Made by a program: the position numbers and the translations under genes. A DNA stretch of 64,000 nucleotides from Alisma plantago-aquatica. Its lineage: Eukaryota > Streptophyta > Magnoliopsida > Alismatales > Alismataceae. How positions within the stretch are numbered: position 1 is the first letter of the stretch; every line of letters starts with the position of its first letter. Positions 11,766-23,376 of this stretch are shown here, one piece after another. The notes below the pieces were generated by a model, which searched no databases, was not told where the DNA came from, and saw only the letters and a list, made by a program, of their open reading frames with translations. The stretch spans positions 102,250,801 through 102,314,800 of the forward strand of contig OY856413.1 in the NCBI GenBank assembly GCA_963693085.1, written 5' to 3'.

Positions 11766-14671
11766 TGATGTGAAATATTTTCGCACTAACAAATTCACTC
11801 GGGTTTTAAATCCCCAAGCTTTACCAAAACCTTGTGCAATAATACCACCCGCAAGTGGATGAGTCTTATCGCAATATAGTTGAGGATCGAATCCCAAGAG
11901 ACAACATTTTTAAGAATCATTATTAATCGAATCTACCTCAAGTAAGACTAATATTTAGAACGATTGGTTGTTTGAGGTTAATTAAACTAATTGCAAGAAA
12001 GTTAATAGCATAAATTAAAGTAGGATCCAGATTAATGATATGGAATCATTGGAATGGTTTCGGGTTTCACCACCACTACACATGAAAACACATCCTAACA
12101 TCAAACATCCAGGCAAGATATATCCATCCAAATGGAGCTGCTGCAAAACCCCCCATATGAGCATTAGGCTTGCGTAAGCATCACCTTAGGTATCATATGT
12201 CTCGTCACCATCCAGATCACTCACCTACGGCTCCAAATATACAAAAATCCAAATGAAGATGTGGGCCCCCTATACAGGCGTTAGGCACACAGAAGCTTCA
12301 TCGTGGGCTAGATGGCTCATCCCCTCACGGATCATACACTTACGACTTCAAGGAATCCTATTAGAAGTTCTCATCAAGCAGTCAACCATGCTAATCGACA
12401 AGCAAGTAGGTGATTAATCTACAAGAAAACATCGATAGTTAACAAAGAAGATACAAAATCCAACTAAGGTTGTGGCCCTCCCTAAGGGATGTTTAGACCA
12501 TAGAAGCATCACCGTAGGCTAGATGGCTTGTCCCCTCACGGATCATACACTTACGGCCTCAAGGAATCCCATTGTATTTCTAGTTTGGGAGTCAATCTCA
12601 TTAATCGACATTCTACCCTACGTATAGAAGTTCTCACAACATAGGGAAAAACATGATGAAAGCAAGCAGGTAACCAATCTACAAACATCAACGATTAACA
12701 ATGAAATGAAAAGTTATATACATTGCCTTGGGATGTTAAATGAAAAGACATGATAGCATGGGTAGTGGGGCTAGTCCCCGCACCCCAGCAAAAAGGTACT
12801 ACTCGCTCATGATGCAAGAAACAAGAAAAATAAGAGAGAAGGAATATTCTGCCATGAGCATGATGCAGAAGGTAGTCACAGCTCGGTGAAGATGATACGG
12901 TCTTCTACGTCATGTCGGAGCAGATTTGGATGAGGAATGAGGGACGCCAAGACAGATCGGCCAGCCTTTCTCACTCCTCCTTCCTTCTCTTCTTAGTCTC
13001 CTCAATCATAGCAGGAGCAGCAGGTGAATATGAGTGATGATCTAGATCGGACCTATGTTCAGGCATCATGTCAGCGTCCCAGACCCGATGCCCCAAATAA
13101 GGACCCTACCGGACCTATTTTTAGGTATTGGACTGGTACCTCACATTTTTTATGTGAACCTTTTACATGGTTTGGAGTAAAATGCCTCCAACCGGTCTTT
13201 CTTTAGTACTGACCAAAGAGTCTTTGAGTTGATAAGTCCAAACGGTCTTGGAATGCTTAGATATGCAAACGGTCTTCAATTTACCGGTCTTGGAGATCTG
13301 CTCTAATGGCCTTGCACACTGATCAATGACCAAACGGTCTTAGAGTTCTTCCTACAAATGGTCTTCAGTCCTTAGGATATCCAATTAGTCTTGAGCCAGC
13401 GATCCAAATGGTTTCCATCAACTGGTCTTGGAGATCACTTCCTCACGTGGTCTCAACTCCAACCGGTCTGTAAGACTAACCGCGGCCTTGTGATCGAGCA
13501 CCACCGCCAAACAATCTTGGATTCTTCCATTCACGTGGTCTTGCACTCCCAATCGTTCACGTGCTCAAACGGTCTTCGGCTCCTTGTCATCCAAACGATC
13601 TCGCGCCCAAACAGTCTCAGAGACTGATCAATGACCAAACAGTCTTGTTGGCCCAGGTTCTTCGTGGTCTGCGCTTCTCTTGCTTGATCAGTCCTTGGTC
13701 TTAACGGTCTTGAGACTGGTGGCTTCCGATCAATTTAGATACTGATCCCTTCCTCACGGTCTTGAGACTGGTGAGGAGCATGTTGAGCGGGGGCCGTGAG
13801 AGGAGTTGCATGTTGGAGGTAGCGATGGTGGTAGACTTAGGGTTGCAAGTGGAGCGTGGGGTTGCTGAGGAGGCAGGCGCCAGAGGAGTTAGGCAATAGG
13901 AGGTTGGGCGGAGGTGAAGAGGTGCTACAGTGGTATCATGATGATGCAGGTGTGTCATCCCTCCTTGAGAATGGCGTTGTTGTAGTAGTGGATTAGGGTT
14001 TTAGATCGGAGCCAAGGAAGAAGAAGAAGGTAAGCAGGAGGATAGGGATGTAGTTGTCGTTGCCCATACGGTCTTGAGACTATGAGGATTCACACGGTCT
14101 CGAGACCATATGGCCTCATACAGTTTTGAGACCGTATGGATGGGCAAACCTGGTTGGATGGCCAAACTGCAAGGAGGCATAGATATGCTATCGGACGGTT
14201 GAGGTGAATCAATGAAGGTGAAGGTGAATTATGAAGCAAGGGATGGTAATGACAATTGATGGAAAGTGAGCAAGAAAAGGTTGGATTAGGGTTAAGAAGA
14301 AGTGGGTTTGATGGTGAAGTTGATGAAGATAAAGGTGTGATGAGCTCATGGTTCTGAGACCAATGGATCAAAACCGGTTGGACAGACCGAATGGGCAAAC
14401 TGTTAGGTGCAAGACTGATTGATCAAACTATTTGGTCAAAATGGATTGATTAGGACTGAGGCTGAGAGGCTTGAGTGAAGGTGAGTTCCATTTGATTGTT
14501 GAACATCATCATGACCTGCATATAATCAACATAAACTCAGTTAGTAATCTTGACAATTGAACCAATTAAGCAATTTTGCATTTTGTGAGATTTAGGATAT
14601 GAAATCGAATGTATTGAGTTGAAATGAGCACAAGATGGTGATTGAAATTCATGATGAATACTGATTCATCA
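11766..14671 (-). repeat. Element B 5' LTR
   Basis: This is the partner of 3955-6848, about 2.9 kb, with ends TGATG/CATCA. It adjoins the primer site at 11744-11760. The AACGG-type U3 array is present. The TATA position (13115-13123, - strand) reads TAAAAATAG, so this promoter, which would drive B transcription, looks weakened while the 3' LTR copy is intact. Many differences from the 3' LTR are C/T or G/A. Confidence 0.88.
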
Positions 14672-15950
14672 TCGCATCCACACCTTGGAAACTGAGAAGA
14701 TCCCTATTTATAATTATTCTCTTCTGAATGACCGACTAATGAAAGTTTCAGAAGCTACCCCTTGGTAGTCGGACTATGTGAACTACTTCATCGTTGGTGT
14801 CATCCATCCAGAATGCATCGGAAATGCACTGAAGAAATTCATGCATGATGTGAAATAGTATCACTGGGATGAGCCGTACCTCTTCAAGCTCCGTGCGGAT
14901 GGCCTCTACAGACGTTGTATCGCTGAAGAAGAAGCCCAACTCATTTTAGAGCAATGTCAATCAGACACAGTTGGAGGCCATATGAGTTCTAAGAAAACTG
15001 CTTTGAATATTTTGCAATGCGGTTTCTTTTGACCAGCCATATCCAAAGATTCCTACAACTTTGTTCTATCATGTGACAAATGCCAGAGAATGGGTAACAT
15101 AACAAAAAGAGATGAGATGCCACTCAAGTTGTGGCAAGAAATCGAGATTTTTGATGTTTGGGGTGTGCACTACATGGGTCCATTCCCATCTTCACATGGA
15201 TTTTCCTACAACCTAGTCGTGGTTGATTATGTTTCAAAATCAGCACAGGCCACACCAATCATCACTAGCAATTCCAAACCTGTCATAAAAATGTTCAAGG
15301 ATATTATTTTTCCCCATTTTGGAGTCCCACGAACTGTGATATCTGACGGAGGCTCTCATTTTCTAGAAAGAAGTTTTGAGGCCTTGCTGAGGAAATATGG
15401 TGTCACACACAAGGTAGCCACACCCTGCCATCCCCAGACAAGTGGGCAGGTAGAGGTCTCTAACCGTCAACTCAAGGCTATATTGGAAAAGATAGTAGGT
15501 CGCAACTGAAAAGATTGGTCTGTGAAAATCAATGACTCCATGTGGGCCTACCGCACCTCTTTTAAGTCTCCTCTTGGAACTACACCATTTCGTTTAATCT
15601 ATGGAAAGTCTTGTCACCTTCCTATAGAACTCGAACACAAAGCATGGTGGGCAATCAAACAACTAAATTTTGATGTGAAGATAGCAGGCGAAGCCAGGAT
15701 TCTACAACTTCAAGAGCTGGAAGAACTCCGGATGACAGCTTATGAGAATGCACGAATATACAAAGCACGCACCAAACTTTGGCATGATGGTCATCTACAA
15801 AGAAAGGACATTCAAGTGGGAGGCCAAGTTCTACTATTAAACTCAAGACTGAGGCTATTCCCATGGAAACTCTGTTCTCGCTGGTCTGGACCTTACATTG
15901 TCAAGAGCATCTACCCTCATGGTGCTTTTGTTTTATGGAGCGAACAGTAA
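14672..15950 (+). pseudogene. Element A integrase
   Basis: This is the continuation of A's polyprotein after B. The N-terminal HHCC zinc-binding domain spans about 14950-15090 and ends [13 protein letters not shown]. The catalytic core follows. The first catalytic Asp of the D,D,E triad is His (GVHYMGPF, about 15160-15185; relatives have GVDYMGPF or GIDFMGPF). The second (ISDGGSHF) and the Glu (GQVEVSNRQ) are present. The C-terminal part ([15 protein letters not shown]) is clear. Stops interrupt at least three places. Integrase inserts the cDNA into chromosomes; this copy could not. Confidence 0.85.
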
Positions 15951-17563
15951 GGAGAATTTGTGGCTAACGGCCAACGCTTGAAGAGATATTTCACCTCAAC
16001 TAACATAGGCACTGAAGCAATGATGGATCTTACCAATCCAATGTATCCTCCAGAAATTTGAAGGACTCACGTCGAGCCATCGACGTAAAACAAAGACGCT
16101 TGTTGGGAGGCAACTCGATCAATAACTTCATTTTTTATTTTAGTTTTGATTTAGAAAATTTCCTTAATTTTGATTTTACTTTTTAGAAATTTTGCACTAA
16201 ATAAAAAAATCACATTGTGAGATTGTATCTTGAGTTCTGATTAGTCTTCATTTTTTAGATTTTCAGATGGAGGATACACGCTGATTGGAAAGCAACCACA
16301 TCTGGTGGTCCAACTGGCATGAATTTTCCCCTCCATCTCAGATTTAGAGTTTTCTCAGGACGAGCAAATTTCTAAGTTCGGGGTGGAGGGTGGATGGTAT
16401 GTATTTCACTTTCCACCTACACCCGTCCATTTCAGACTTAAGATTTCATCGTTGCAATTTTGATCAAAATTTTCAAAAAATTTATGTTTTCAAAGAGATT
16501 GAACAGAAACTTGATGAAGTTTTGATGCTTTTTGTTTCAATAATAGCCATTACCTAGCTGGCTAGTTTTTCTCTCCATGCTTTTCTTTGCATCATTATAC
16601 CCTCCTTATTCAAAGCGGATCCTCAAAAGGGCTATTTTTTGAAAATTAGCCTTTTGATTGAAATCATCTTGTAAAGCTTATGAATCCTAACATCATGATC
16701 CTTCTGCAAAAATGGAAAGTGTCTGTTGAACTGATAGAGATCAAACATGTCATGCTTCTGAATTGATAAGTGGAAAAATAACATGGAATCCCCACTGGAT
16801 CCTCATCAAGTCATTATTTGATCAAAGTATGATAAAGAGAACCACATGGTGCATTGAATTGTAAATCAAGTTGCATTTTGATCTGAACTCTCTTCTACAC
16901 TTCTTCTATCATCTTTGTACACCTTTGTGCATAAAAAAGAAACAAAAATAGCCAAAATAGTGCCAAACCCTAAGTTCGGGGTGGCACACCACCTCCCTCT
17001 ATCTGCTTCTTCCATACCCCTCGCTCAAAAAAAGGGGCGTACCACCACAAAAAGATGCCAATGTGCACACAAAAAGAAAATGCAATCTCCAGTCGAATAG
17101 AGGAGAGATTCGCACAAAAAAATGCAATCAATGAAATTGCAATCATAAAAAAAATCTCGAGTCGAATAGAGGAGAGATTTATTTCTTCCTTCCATACCAC
17201 CATTCACTCCCTTTTCTACCTAAAGGCATAATGAATGCCTCCACTATCCTGAAATGCACCAGTGTCAGATCAGGTGCACACTTATTGTTCTGTGGGTATC
17301 TCTAGACTCTTACAAAACTCTTAGAAATGCTTGTTGATTGGGAAAAGTGAGGAGGAAGTGAGGTTGGAAAACAAACTCAGGATCGAAGATATGGTAAGAT
17401 GTGTTCAGTGATCTCAGGAAGTTGAGATGCTTAGTTATACTGAGTAGAAAGGAAACGATCGTGATGTGAAGAGGAGGCAACCACATGAGTTGAAAGTATT
17501 CATTTGGCGACTGTTTCAGGTTTTGTGTTACTCAAGGACGAGCAACATTTAAGTTCAAGGTTC
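15951..17563 (+). other. Element A post-pol non-coding tail
   Basis: About 1.6 kb between integrase and the 3' LTR. I see no env-like gene. It contains a tandem pair of stem-loops (16069-16086 and 16102-16119) and two copies of GAATAGAGGAGAGATT (about 17093 and 17163). The sequence just before the LTR should include the polypurine primer but is only moderately purine-rich here. Confidence 0.7.
16069..16119 (+). other. Post-pol tandem stem-loops, element A
   Basis: Hairpin 1 is ACGTCGA-GCCA-TCGACGT, a perfect seven-pair stem at 16069-16086. Hairpin 2 is GTTGGG-AGGCAA-CTCGAT at 16102-16119, six pairs including G-T wobbles. Equivalent pairs lie after pol in B, D and G. Confidence 0.6.
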
Positions 17564-20157
17564 TGATGAATCCAAATTCGTCATGATTTTCAGTCACCAT
17601 TTTGGGCCCAATTTGACTCAATACATTCAATTTCATCTCCTTAAATCTTACAATGTGCAATTTTGCTTGGTTGATCAGATTATTAAATTATTAACTAGTT
17701 TTATATGTATTTCATGCAGATTATGTTGGTCACGATGAGGGTGAACCTTCAGCTGGGACCCACTTTCACTCAACCCTAGATTTACCTCTACTCAAGATCC
17801 TCTCATCCTTAGTCTTGATCAATTGGTTTCGATCCAAATGGTTTCATTCATTCAGTTTTGACCTCTCGGTCTTAGCCATTCATCTACATGATCTTGATCC
17901 AGCGATCCACCCTCCTTGCGGTTTGCCTCCAACCAGTTTTTCCCTTCCATATAGTCTCAAGACCGTGTGAGGCCATATGGCCTCAAGATCATGTGAAGCC
18001 TCACTTTCTCAAGATTGAATGGGCAACCATCTACTCGAGACTGCAAGGAGCTTTAGTGACTGTATCCCTACCACCGTCAAAGCCTCCTGCCCTAACGATG
18101 TCGTCCTCTTCCTTCCTCTTCATCGACGTGCAACCCTCAACATCCCGTCGACCTGCTTCCTGACACACCTACTTCTTTATTCCTCCCCTTCTTCATTCCC
18201 GACACAGAACACCACCTACAAAACCTAACCCTCGATGCCCTGTACCACCCCCACCTCTCTCACGGTCCTAGTCTCTACCCTCCACACAGTTTCGAGACCG
18301 TGTGGCGGCAAACGATCTTCGAGACCGTATAGCCTTCATCCACCAGCAAGACCATTTGGATGCAATCATGCGAGACCATTTGGAAGTGAAGAACGACTGG
18401 GGTAGAAAACTGTGATGAACCAATGATCGATCCCCAAGATCATTTGAAACCCATTGGTCTTTAAGACCATTTGCATCTCCAAATCGTTAAGACTCCAGGA
18501 TCGTTGGAGACGAAGACCATTTAGATGAAAAAGACTGTTTGCACAGAGGGACGCCAAAGACCGTTTGATGATAATCGATCCTCAAGACCGTGAGAGGCAT
18601 AGATCATTAAGTAGTGATCGGTCTCCAAACCATTTGGAGACCATCGATCCTTAAAACCGTTTGGCGGCAATCGATCTCAAGACCGTTAGGAGCCTCTCGG
18701 TTTCCAAACTGTTCAAGTAGACCATTTGCTCCAAACCGTGTGAAGAGCACTCACGCCAAAAATGTGAGGACCTTACCAGTGCCTATAAATAGAGCCACAA
18801 TGGTCCTCATTTAGGCATCGGACCCAGGACACCGATAGGCTTCCTGAATGCAGGTTCGATCCCGATCATCCATGCCATTTCCACTTCACCTGCTGCTCCT
18901 GGTGCGAGCAAGGAGGTCAAGATGAGAAAGAAGGTGGAGAAGAAGATCTGCCTAGTCTATCTTGGTGGTTCTTCCTCCTCATCTAGATCTGCTCCAACAT
19001 GATGTAGAAGACTGCATCATCTTCACCGAGCTGTGACTACCTTTTGTATCATGCTCATGGTGGAACCTTCCCTCTCTCTTGCTCTTCTTGTTTCTCGCAT
19101 CATGAGCGAGTAGTTCCTTTTCGTTGGGGTGCGGGGACTATCCTTTCTGCCCATGCAAGCATGTTCTCTTATTAAACATTCCATGGCAATGAATATAACT
19201 TTTTATTTTGTTGTTAATCGTTAATGTTTGTAGATAGATTACCTGCTTGCTTTTATCTTGTTCTTCCCTTTGTTGCAAGAACTTCTATGTGTAGGGTAGA
19301 ATGTCGATTAATGAGGTTGACTCCCAAACTAGAAATAGAATGGGATTCCTTGAGGTAGTAAGTGTATGATCCATGAGGGGACGAGCCATCTAGCCTACGG
19401 TGACGCTTCTGTGGCCTAAACATCCCACAGGGAGGGCCATAGCTTTAGTTGGATATATGTATCTTTGTTGTTAATCGTCGATGATTGCTTGTAGATTAAT
19501 CGCCTGCTTGCTTGTCGATTAGCACGGTTGACTCCCTGACTAGAAATAGAAAGGGATTCCTTGAGGTTTTAAGTGTATGATCCGTGAGGGGAAAAGCCAT
19601 CTAGCCCACGGTGACGCTTCTGTGTATCTAAACATCCCTCAGGGAGGGCCACAACTTCAGTTGAAAATATGTATCTTTGGAACTGTAATAGCATGATCTA
19701 GATGGTGACGAGACATCTGATGCCTAAGGTGACGCTTACACAAACCTAAAAATCCCTCAGGGAGGGTTCACAGTAGTTCTATTTGGATAGTTATATCTTG
19801 TGTGGATGTTTTGATGTTTGGATGTGTTTGGATGTGTTTGCATGTGAAGTGGTGGTAAACCCGGTACCATCCTAGAGATTCCATATCATTAATCCAGATC
19901 AACTTTAATTTTACTCTTTACTTTCCTACACTTAGTTTAATTAACCTCAAATCAACCTTTGTTTTATATTTTAGTCTTACTTGAACTAGACTAGACTAGC
20001 AACGATTCTTAAAAATGTTATCCCTTGGGATTCAATCCTTAACTATACTACAATAAGACCTGTCCGCTTGCGGGTGGTATTATTGCACAAGGTTTTGGTA
20101 AAAGCTCAGGGATTTCAACCCTAAGTGAATTTTTTAGTGTGATAATAAACCATGTCA
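17564..20157 (+). repeat. Element A 3' LTR
   Basis: It starts TGATGAATCC and ends CATGTCA. It is homologous in inverted orientation to both LTRs of element B along most of its length (about 2.6 kb). U3 holds an AACGG/ACCGTTTGG array at about 17830-18760. The TATA box is at 18784-18792. The downstream part, including GGGAGGGCCA repeats and the GGTGGTATTATTGCACAAGG block near 20085, matches B. Confidence 0.85.
18784..18792 (+). promoter_or_regulatory. TATA box of element A 3' LTR
   Basis: TATAAATAG lies directly after the U3 motif array, at the place where B's LTRs have TATAAATAG and TAAAAATAG. Confidence 0.65.
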
Positions 20158-21428
20158 CTCCCTGTATAGGGCTAATGTGAGGCTCAAATCTCTTCCCTCC
20201 ATTAGTCTAATGTATGGATCAACTATTTCATGCATAGGGATAACATAAGGCTCTTCCCTACCTAGGGAAAATTTAAGACTAACTTGAGCTTCTTCCCTAC
20301 AAAGGGCTATTTTGTGCTTCACTTAAAAGTATCTTCCATGCATAGAGCTATGTTCAGTTCTAACTGTAGTGATAATTGAAACGTTACAACTTTATACTAC
20401 CATTATTTGTATCCTAGCATTTTTTTTAGGGTAAGGGTTTCCAAATGTCATGTTGACCCTAGGTTTAATGAGCTAAATGGAAAACCCTAAGGCTTAGATA
20501 TACTCCCACGCTATTAATTTTAAGGTACATTTCAAACATCATACTCTAAATTAGAATTTCTAACCCAGGTCTTGCACCACATTATATCAATGGACCTACA
20601 CATTCTTCCCTTGTATTGATTTGTGATACATTATCATACATTTGGATGATTAGGGTTAGGTCCTTTGACGACGACCAAGGTTTTCTTAATTCTTAATATG
20701 AGATTGATCAACTCATCTTCTAGGGAATATCCAAACCTAGGGTGTTTTCTAGACTTTTGGGAGGAAGTTAGGATTTCCATCCACAACCTAACCCCACAGG
20801 TTTAGGGCTATGCCCCCTCTAGGTCCCTTCTCCTAATCTTGAGTTGACCCACCCCGGGTCAAGATGCCAACCCTTAAAGTAATTGATGGTCCTATATTTT
20901 CATGTGTCATCATAGATTTCATATGTTTCAATTATGTTCAAAACCCTTTATGTGCAATAAATAAATGGAAATTATTTTTAGTTATTTATTATTTTTTAAT
21001 CATATCCTATAAATGTATACTAATGACCGTTGACTCTAAGGTCTCTCTCAATCGCGGGACACTAAAAAGTTAAGGTCATTATATTTTGTGTATGATGGAG
21101 CTAGGTCCTACGACCTCTTTTTTGGTTATCTCTCTCGCTAGAGCTCACCTTGTATCTCATCCTAATACTGAATTCCTCCTTTATAAAAGAGCTTGAGTCT
21201 CATGCATATTCAAACTTGTCTTAACTTATATTATCTTAAGTAAGAAGAGAGTATCAAATTTCATCACCAACACTTAGCTTAGATTATCCATAATTGGATT
21301 CAGACCTCATATGAAACTTAGATCTTTATGAAACATATTATATCATAACAAATCAAACATATGTAAGATCATTCATTTTTATATAATATACCTATTCATT
21401 ATCTATCCTCTTTGTCACATATCCTTTT
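20158..21428. other. Unassigned DNA between elements A and E
   Basis: No gene is visible. The first 200 bp hold about four degenerate copies of a unit like CTTCCCTGCATAGGGCTAA (20158-20350). The rest is AT-rich with short open frames lacking any recognisable motif. It could be older transposon remains or intergenic DNA. Confidence 0.4.
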
Positions 21429-22795
21429 TGGATGAAAGGGCTCAAGAGGGGTGAGGTGGATTGAGCTAAAATCACTTAAACAACACAAATCAGACCTTCA
21501 ACATATTTTCTAAAAAGATATTGCAATATTGATAAATGGAGAGAGATGTTGATAAAGCACCAAATGAAAAATAAGTTATATAGTGGTTCCAACCTCCATA
21601 CTAGGAGATGTACATATACTACCTTGAAGGGTAAATCTCTATTAGTTGTAACCTTGTCTCACTTTATATATTCCACTATACGAGTTACAACAATATGACC
21701 ACCATTTTCAAGAGAAAGGGATAAACTATTATTTCTTTTTTGATCAAGGAGTCAATAACCATTACAAAGAACTTACCTATCTACCTACCAAGAATATTCT
21801 TCCTTCACCAAAGTCATACCCATTCTTGTATAAGATCTTTATCCTTTGAATTACCACTTCCTTCTTCAAGGAAATCACCCTTAGCTCACCAAGTTGCTCA
21901 AGAGAGATTGGGAAGAAGAGTGGAGAGTTGAATAGGTGTAAGATGGAGTAGCTCTCTTATGAAGATCCTAACTCACTAAGGTTGGATGCAGAGTAGTAAT
22001 CAAACATGAGGGAGTATAGGGTATCTTGAAGGCAAAACTCTCAACTATAACAAGGGAGTAGAGAAGGCAAACTTGGAATGAAGTCTAAGGGCCCCTTTTA
22101 TAGTTGAGGTTTCCTACTAGCTATTAGAGTCATTTGGATTGAATTCCAGCCATTTGGGGGGGGGGGTTACAACAGATATATTTTTAAGTTTGCAACACTC
22201 TAAACAGATAGAAACATCTTTTTGCGCTTCAAAATATAGAGTTGTCAATCGAGTTACCTTTTAGATAACTCGGCCAATAGTTCACACTATCTCTCAAATC
22301 ATAGTTGTCGATTGAGTTTCTAACTGATAAGAAACTTGAACATATGTATTTTCCTAGCCTATGCAAACTGTCAGTCAAGTTGTCACCAAGATAAACTCAG
22401 CAAATACTAGATTCTATTAAAAGCCAAGATATGGCCATCGGTCGAGTTACCCTGAGCAAACTTGGCTAAAAAAAGTTTTTGTTTCATCTTTTAACAAATA
22501 CCCAAAAAGTGTGTAATAGTCAATTTAAGTCTCCAAATTTCTATTAAGCTTAGTTACAAGCCACAAATTTAGCACAAATGATTTAAAACATGATTCTAAT
22601 AGAGATACCATCTATTCTTTGAATCTTGCATTTGTGTTTAATTTGAATAGTTTTGATAAAAATAGGGTTTGATAATTTCATCCTCTTCATGTACCTAATT
22701 CCTAAAATTGTCTCAAATAGAGATATTAGATACACATGATGTGGATTGTTAAATAATCATCAAAATATGGACAATTTATAACTGTTATGTCAACA
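21429..22795 (-). repeat. Element E 3' LTR
   Basis: On the - strand it starts TGTTGACATAACAGTT directly after the polypurine primer. It probably ends near CCCTTTCATCCA at 21429, after a CACCCCTCTTGAGCC-like block often seen at the end of such LTRs. About 22230-22470 carries repeated GTCGATCGAGTTACC-like units. An 11-G run lies at 22156-22166. The left end is an estimate because the partner LTR is outside the window. Confidence 0.6.
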
Positions 22796-22813
22796 TTCTC
22801 CCCCTTTTTGAAG
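22796..22813 (-). promoter_or_regulatory. Polypurine tract of element E
   Basis: The - strand reads CTTCAAAAAGGGGGAGAA, next to the LTR start TGTTGACA. It is the plus-strand primer of SIRE-type elements and confirms the - orientation. Confidence 0.8.
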
Positions 22814-23376
22814 ATGACAAACTATTCCTAAACATATTGAAAAGAACTAAAAAATTTTAACACTTTAACTTTGAGATTTGGGGGGATAAATGAATGTATG
22901 ATAGTAATTTCTCCCCCTCAATTCATTCTTACCTTTACCTATATTTTTAGTTCCTTCAAAGACCAACCAAAACATATTTATGCTATGTGAATATAGATCA
23001 ATATCAATATGTAGACAAGATGTTTCTCCCTCTATGTCATATCAAAAAGAGAGGGGGTAGAATAGATAGGTAAGGTCTTTTCTAACTACAAACACCACAC
23101 ATAACTACCAAACACATAATAGCCAAAGAAAGATAATTGATAACATTAATTTGTAATCAAAATATAAGAGTACATACATCAAAATGCATAATAATATCAT
23201 TGCAAACAGTTAAGGGAACATGAGATAATGATTACAAAAAATGACAATCAGTCCATTATGAAAACAAAAACATCAAAGAACAAAAAAGGTAAGTAGTAGC
23301 CTCATATATGTGTGCCCTAGGTAATACAAGATATTCAATGAAAATACAAATACATGGGCAGTCTAAGAACTAACAA
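22814..23376 (-). other. Element E region between env-like gene and primer tract
   Basis: AT-rich DNA with no credible frame. A second oligo-pyrimidine run (TTTCTCCCCCTC near 22910) resembles another polypurine tract on the - strand. Confidence 0.5.

Larger units (their letters stand above)
3955..14671 (-). mobile_element. Element B: Athila-like Ty3 element nested antisense in A, lacking RT, RNase H and integrase
   Basis: Two long direct repeats (3955-6848 and 11766-14671) are LTRs with TGATG/CATCA ends when read on the - strand. A tRNA-Asp-type primer site adjoins the right LTR, so the element reads right to left. Gag, a protease and a post-pol tail are present and resemble element A. No RT, RNase H or integrase remains. 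The insertion lies between A's RNase H and integrase. The flanking 5-mers (tcaga at 3950-3954, tcgca at 14672-14676) match at only three of five positions, so the target duplication is weak. B belongs to the same family as its host A. Confidence 0.88.
1..20157 (+). mobile_element. Element A: Athila-like Ty3/gypsy retrotransposon, 5' part outside window
   Basis: The domain order gag, aspartic protease, RT, RNase H, integrase, non-coding tail, 3' LTR is that of Ty3/gypsy elements. The RT wording (CIDYRKLNKATRKDHFPMPF, FMDDFSIYG) is close to plant Athila/Tat-lineage elements. Coding blocks lie at 3-2703, 3278-3954 and 14672-15950. They are separated by a roughly 570-bp foreign segment and by element B. 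The 3' LTR is 17564-20157. The 5' LTR and start of gag are left of the window. Several stops and at least one frameshift make it non-functional. Its relative B supplies the primer site expected for this family (tRNA-Asp type). Confidence 0.85.

Noticed and set aside
18849..18868. tRNA-like B box (GGTTCGATCCC)
   Set aside because: No matching A box, cloverleaf or acceptor stem; it lies in the transcribed part of A's LTR.
20864..21073. 69-codon hydrophobic frame
   Set aside because: Short, AT-rich and without a recognisable motif or neighbour; open by chance.
22156..22166. Run of 11 G
   Set aside because: A homopolymer in E's LTR; polymerase slippage or assembly noise is sufficient explanation.
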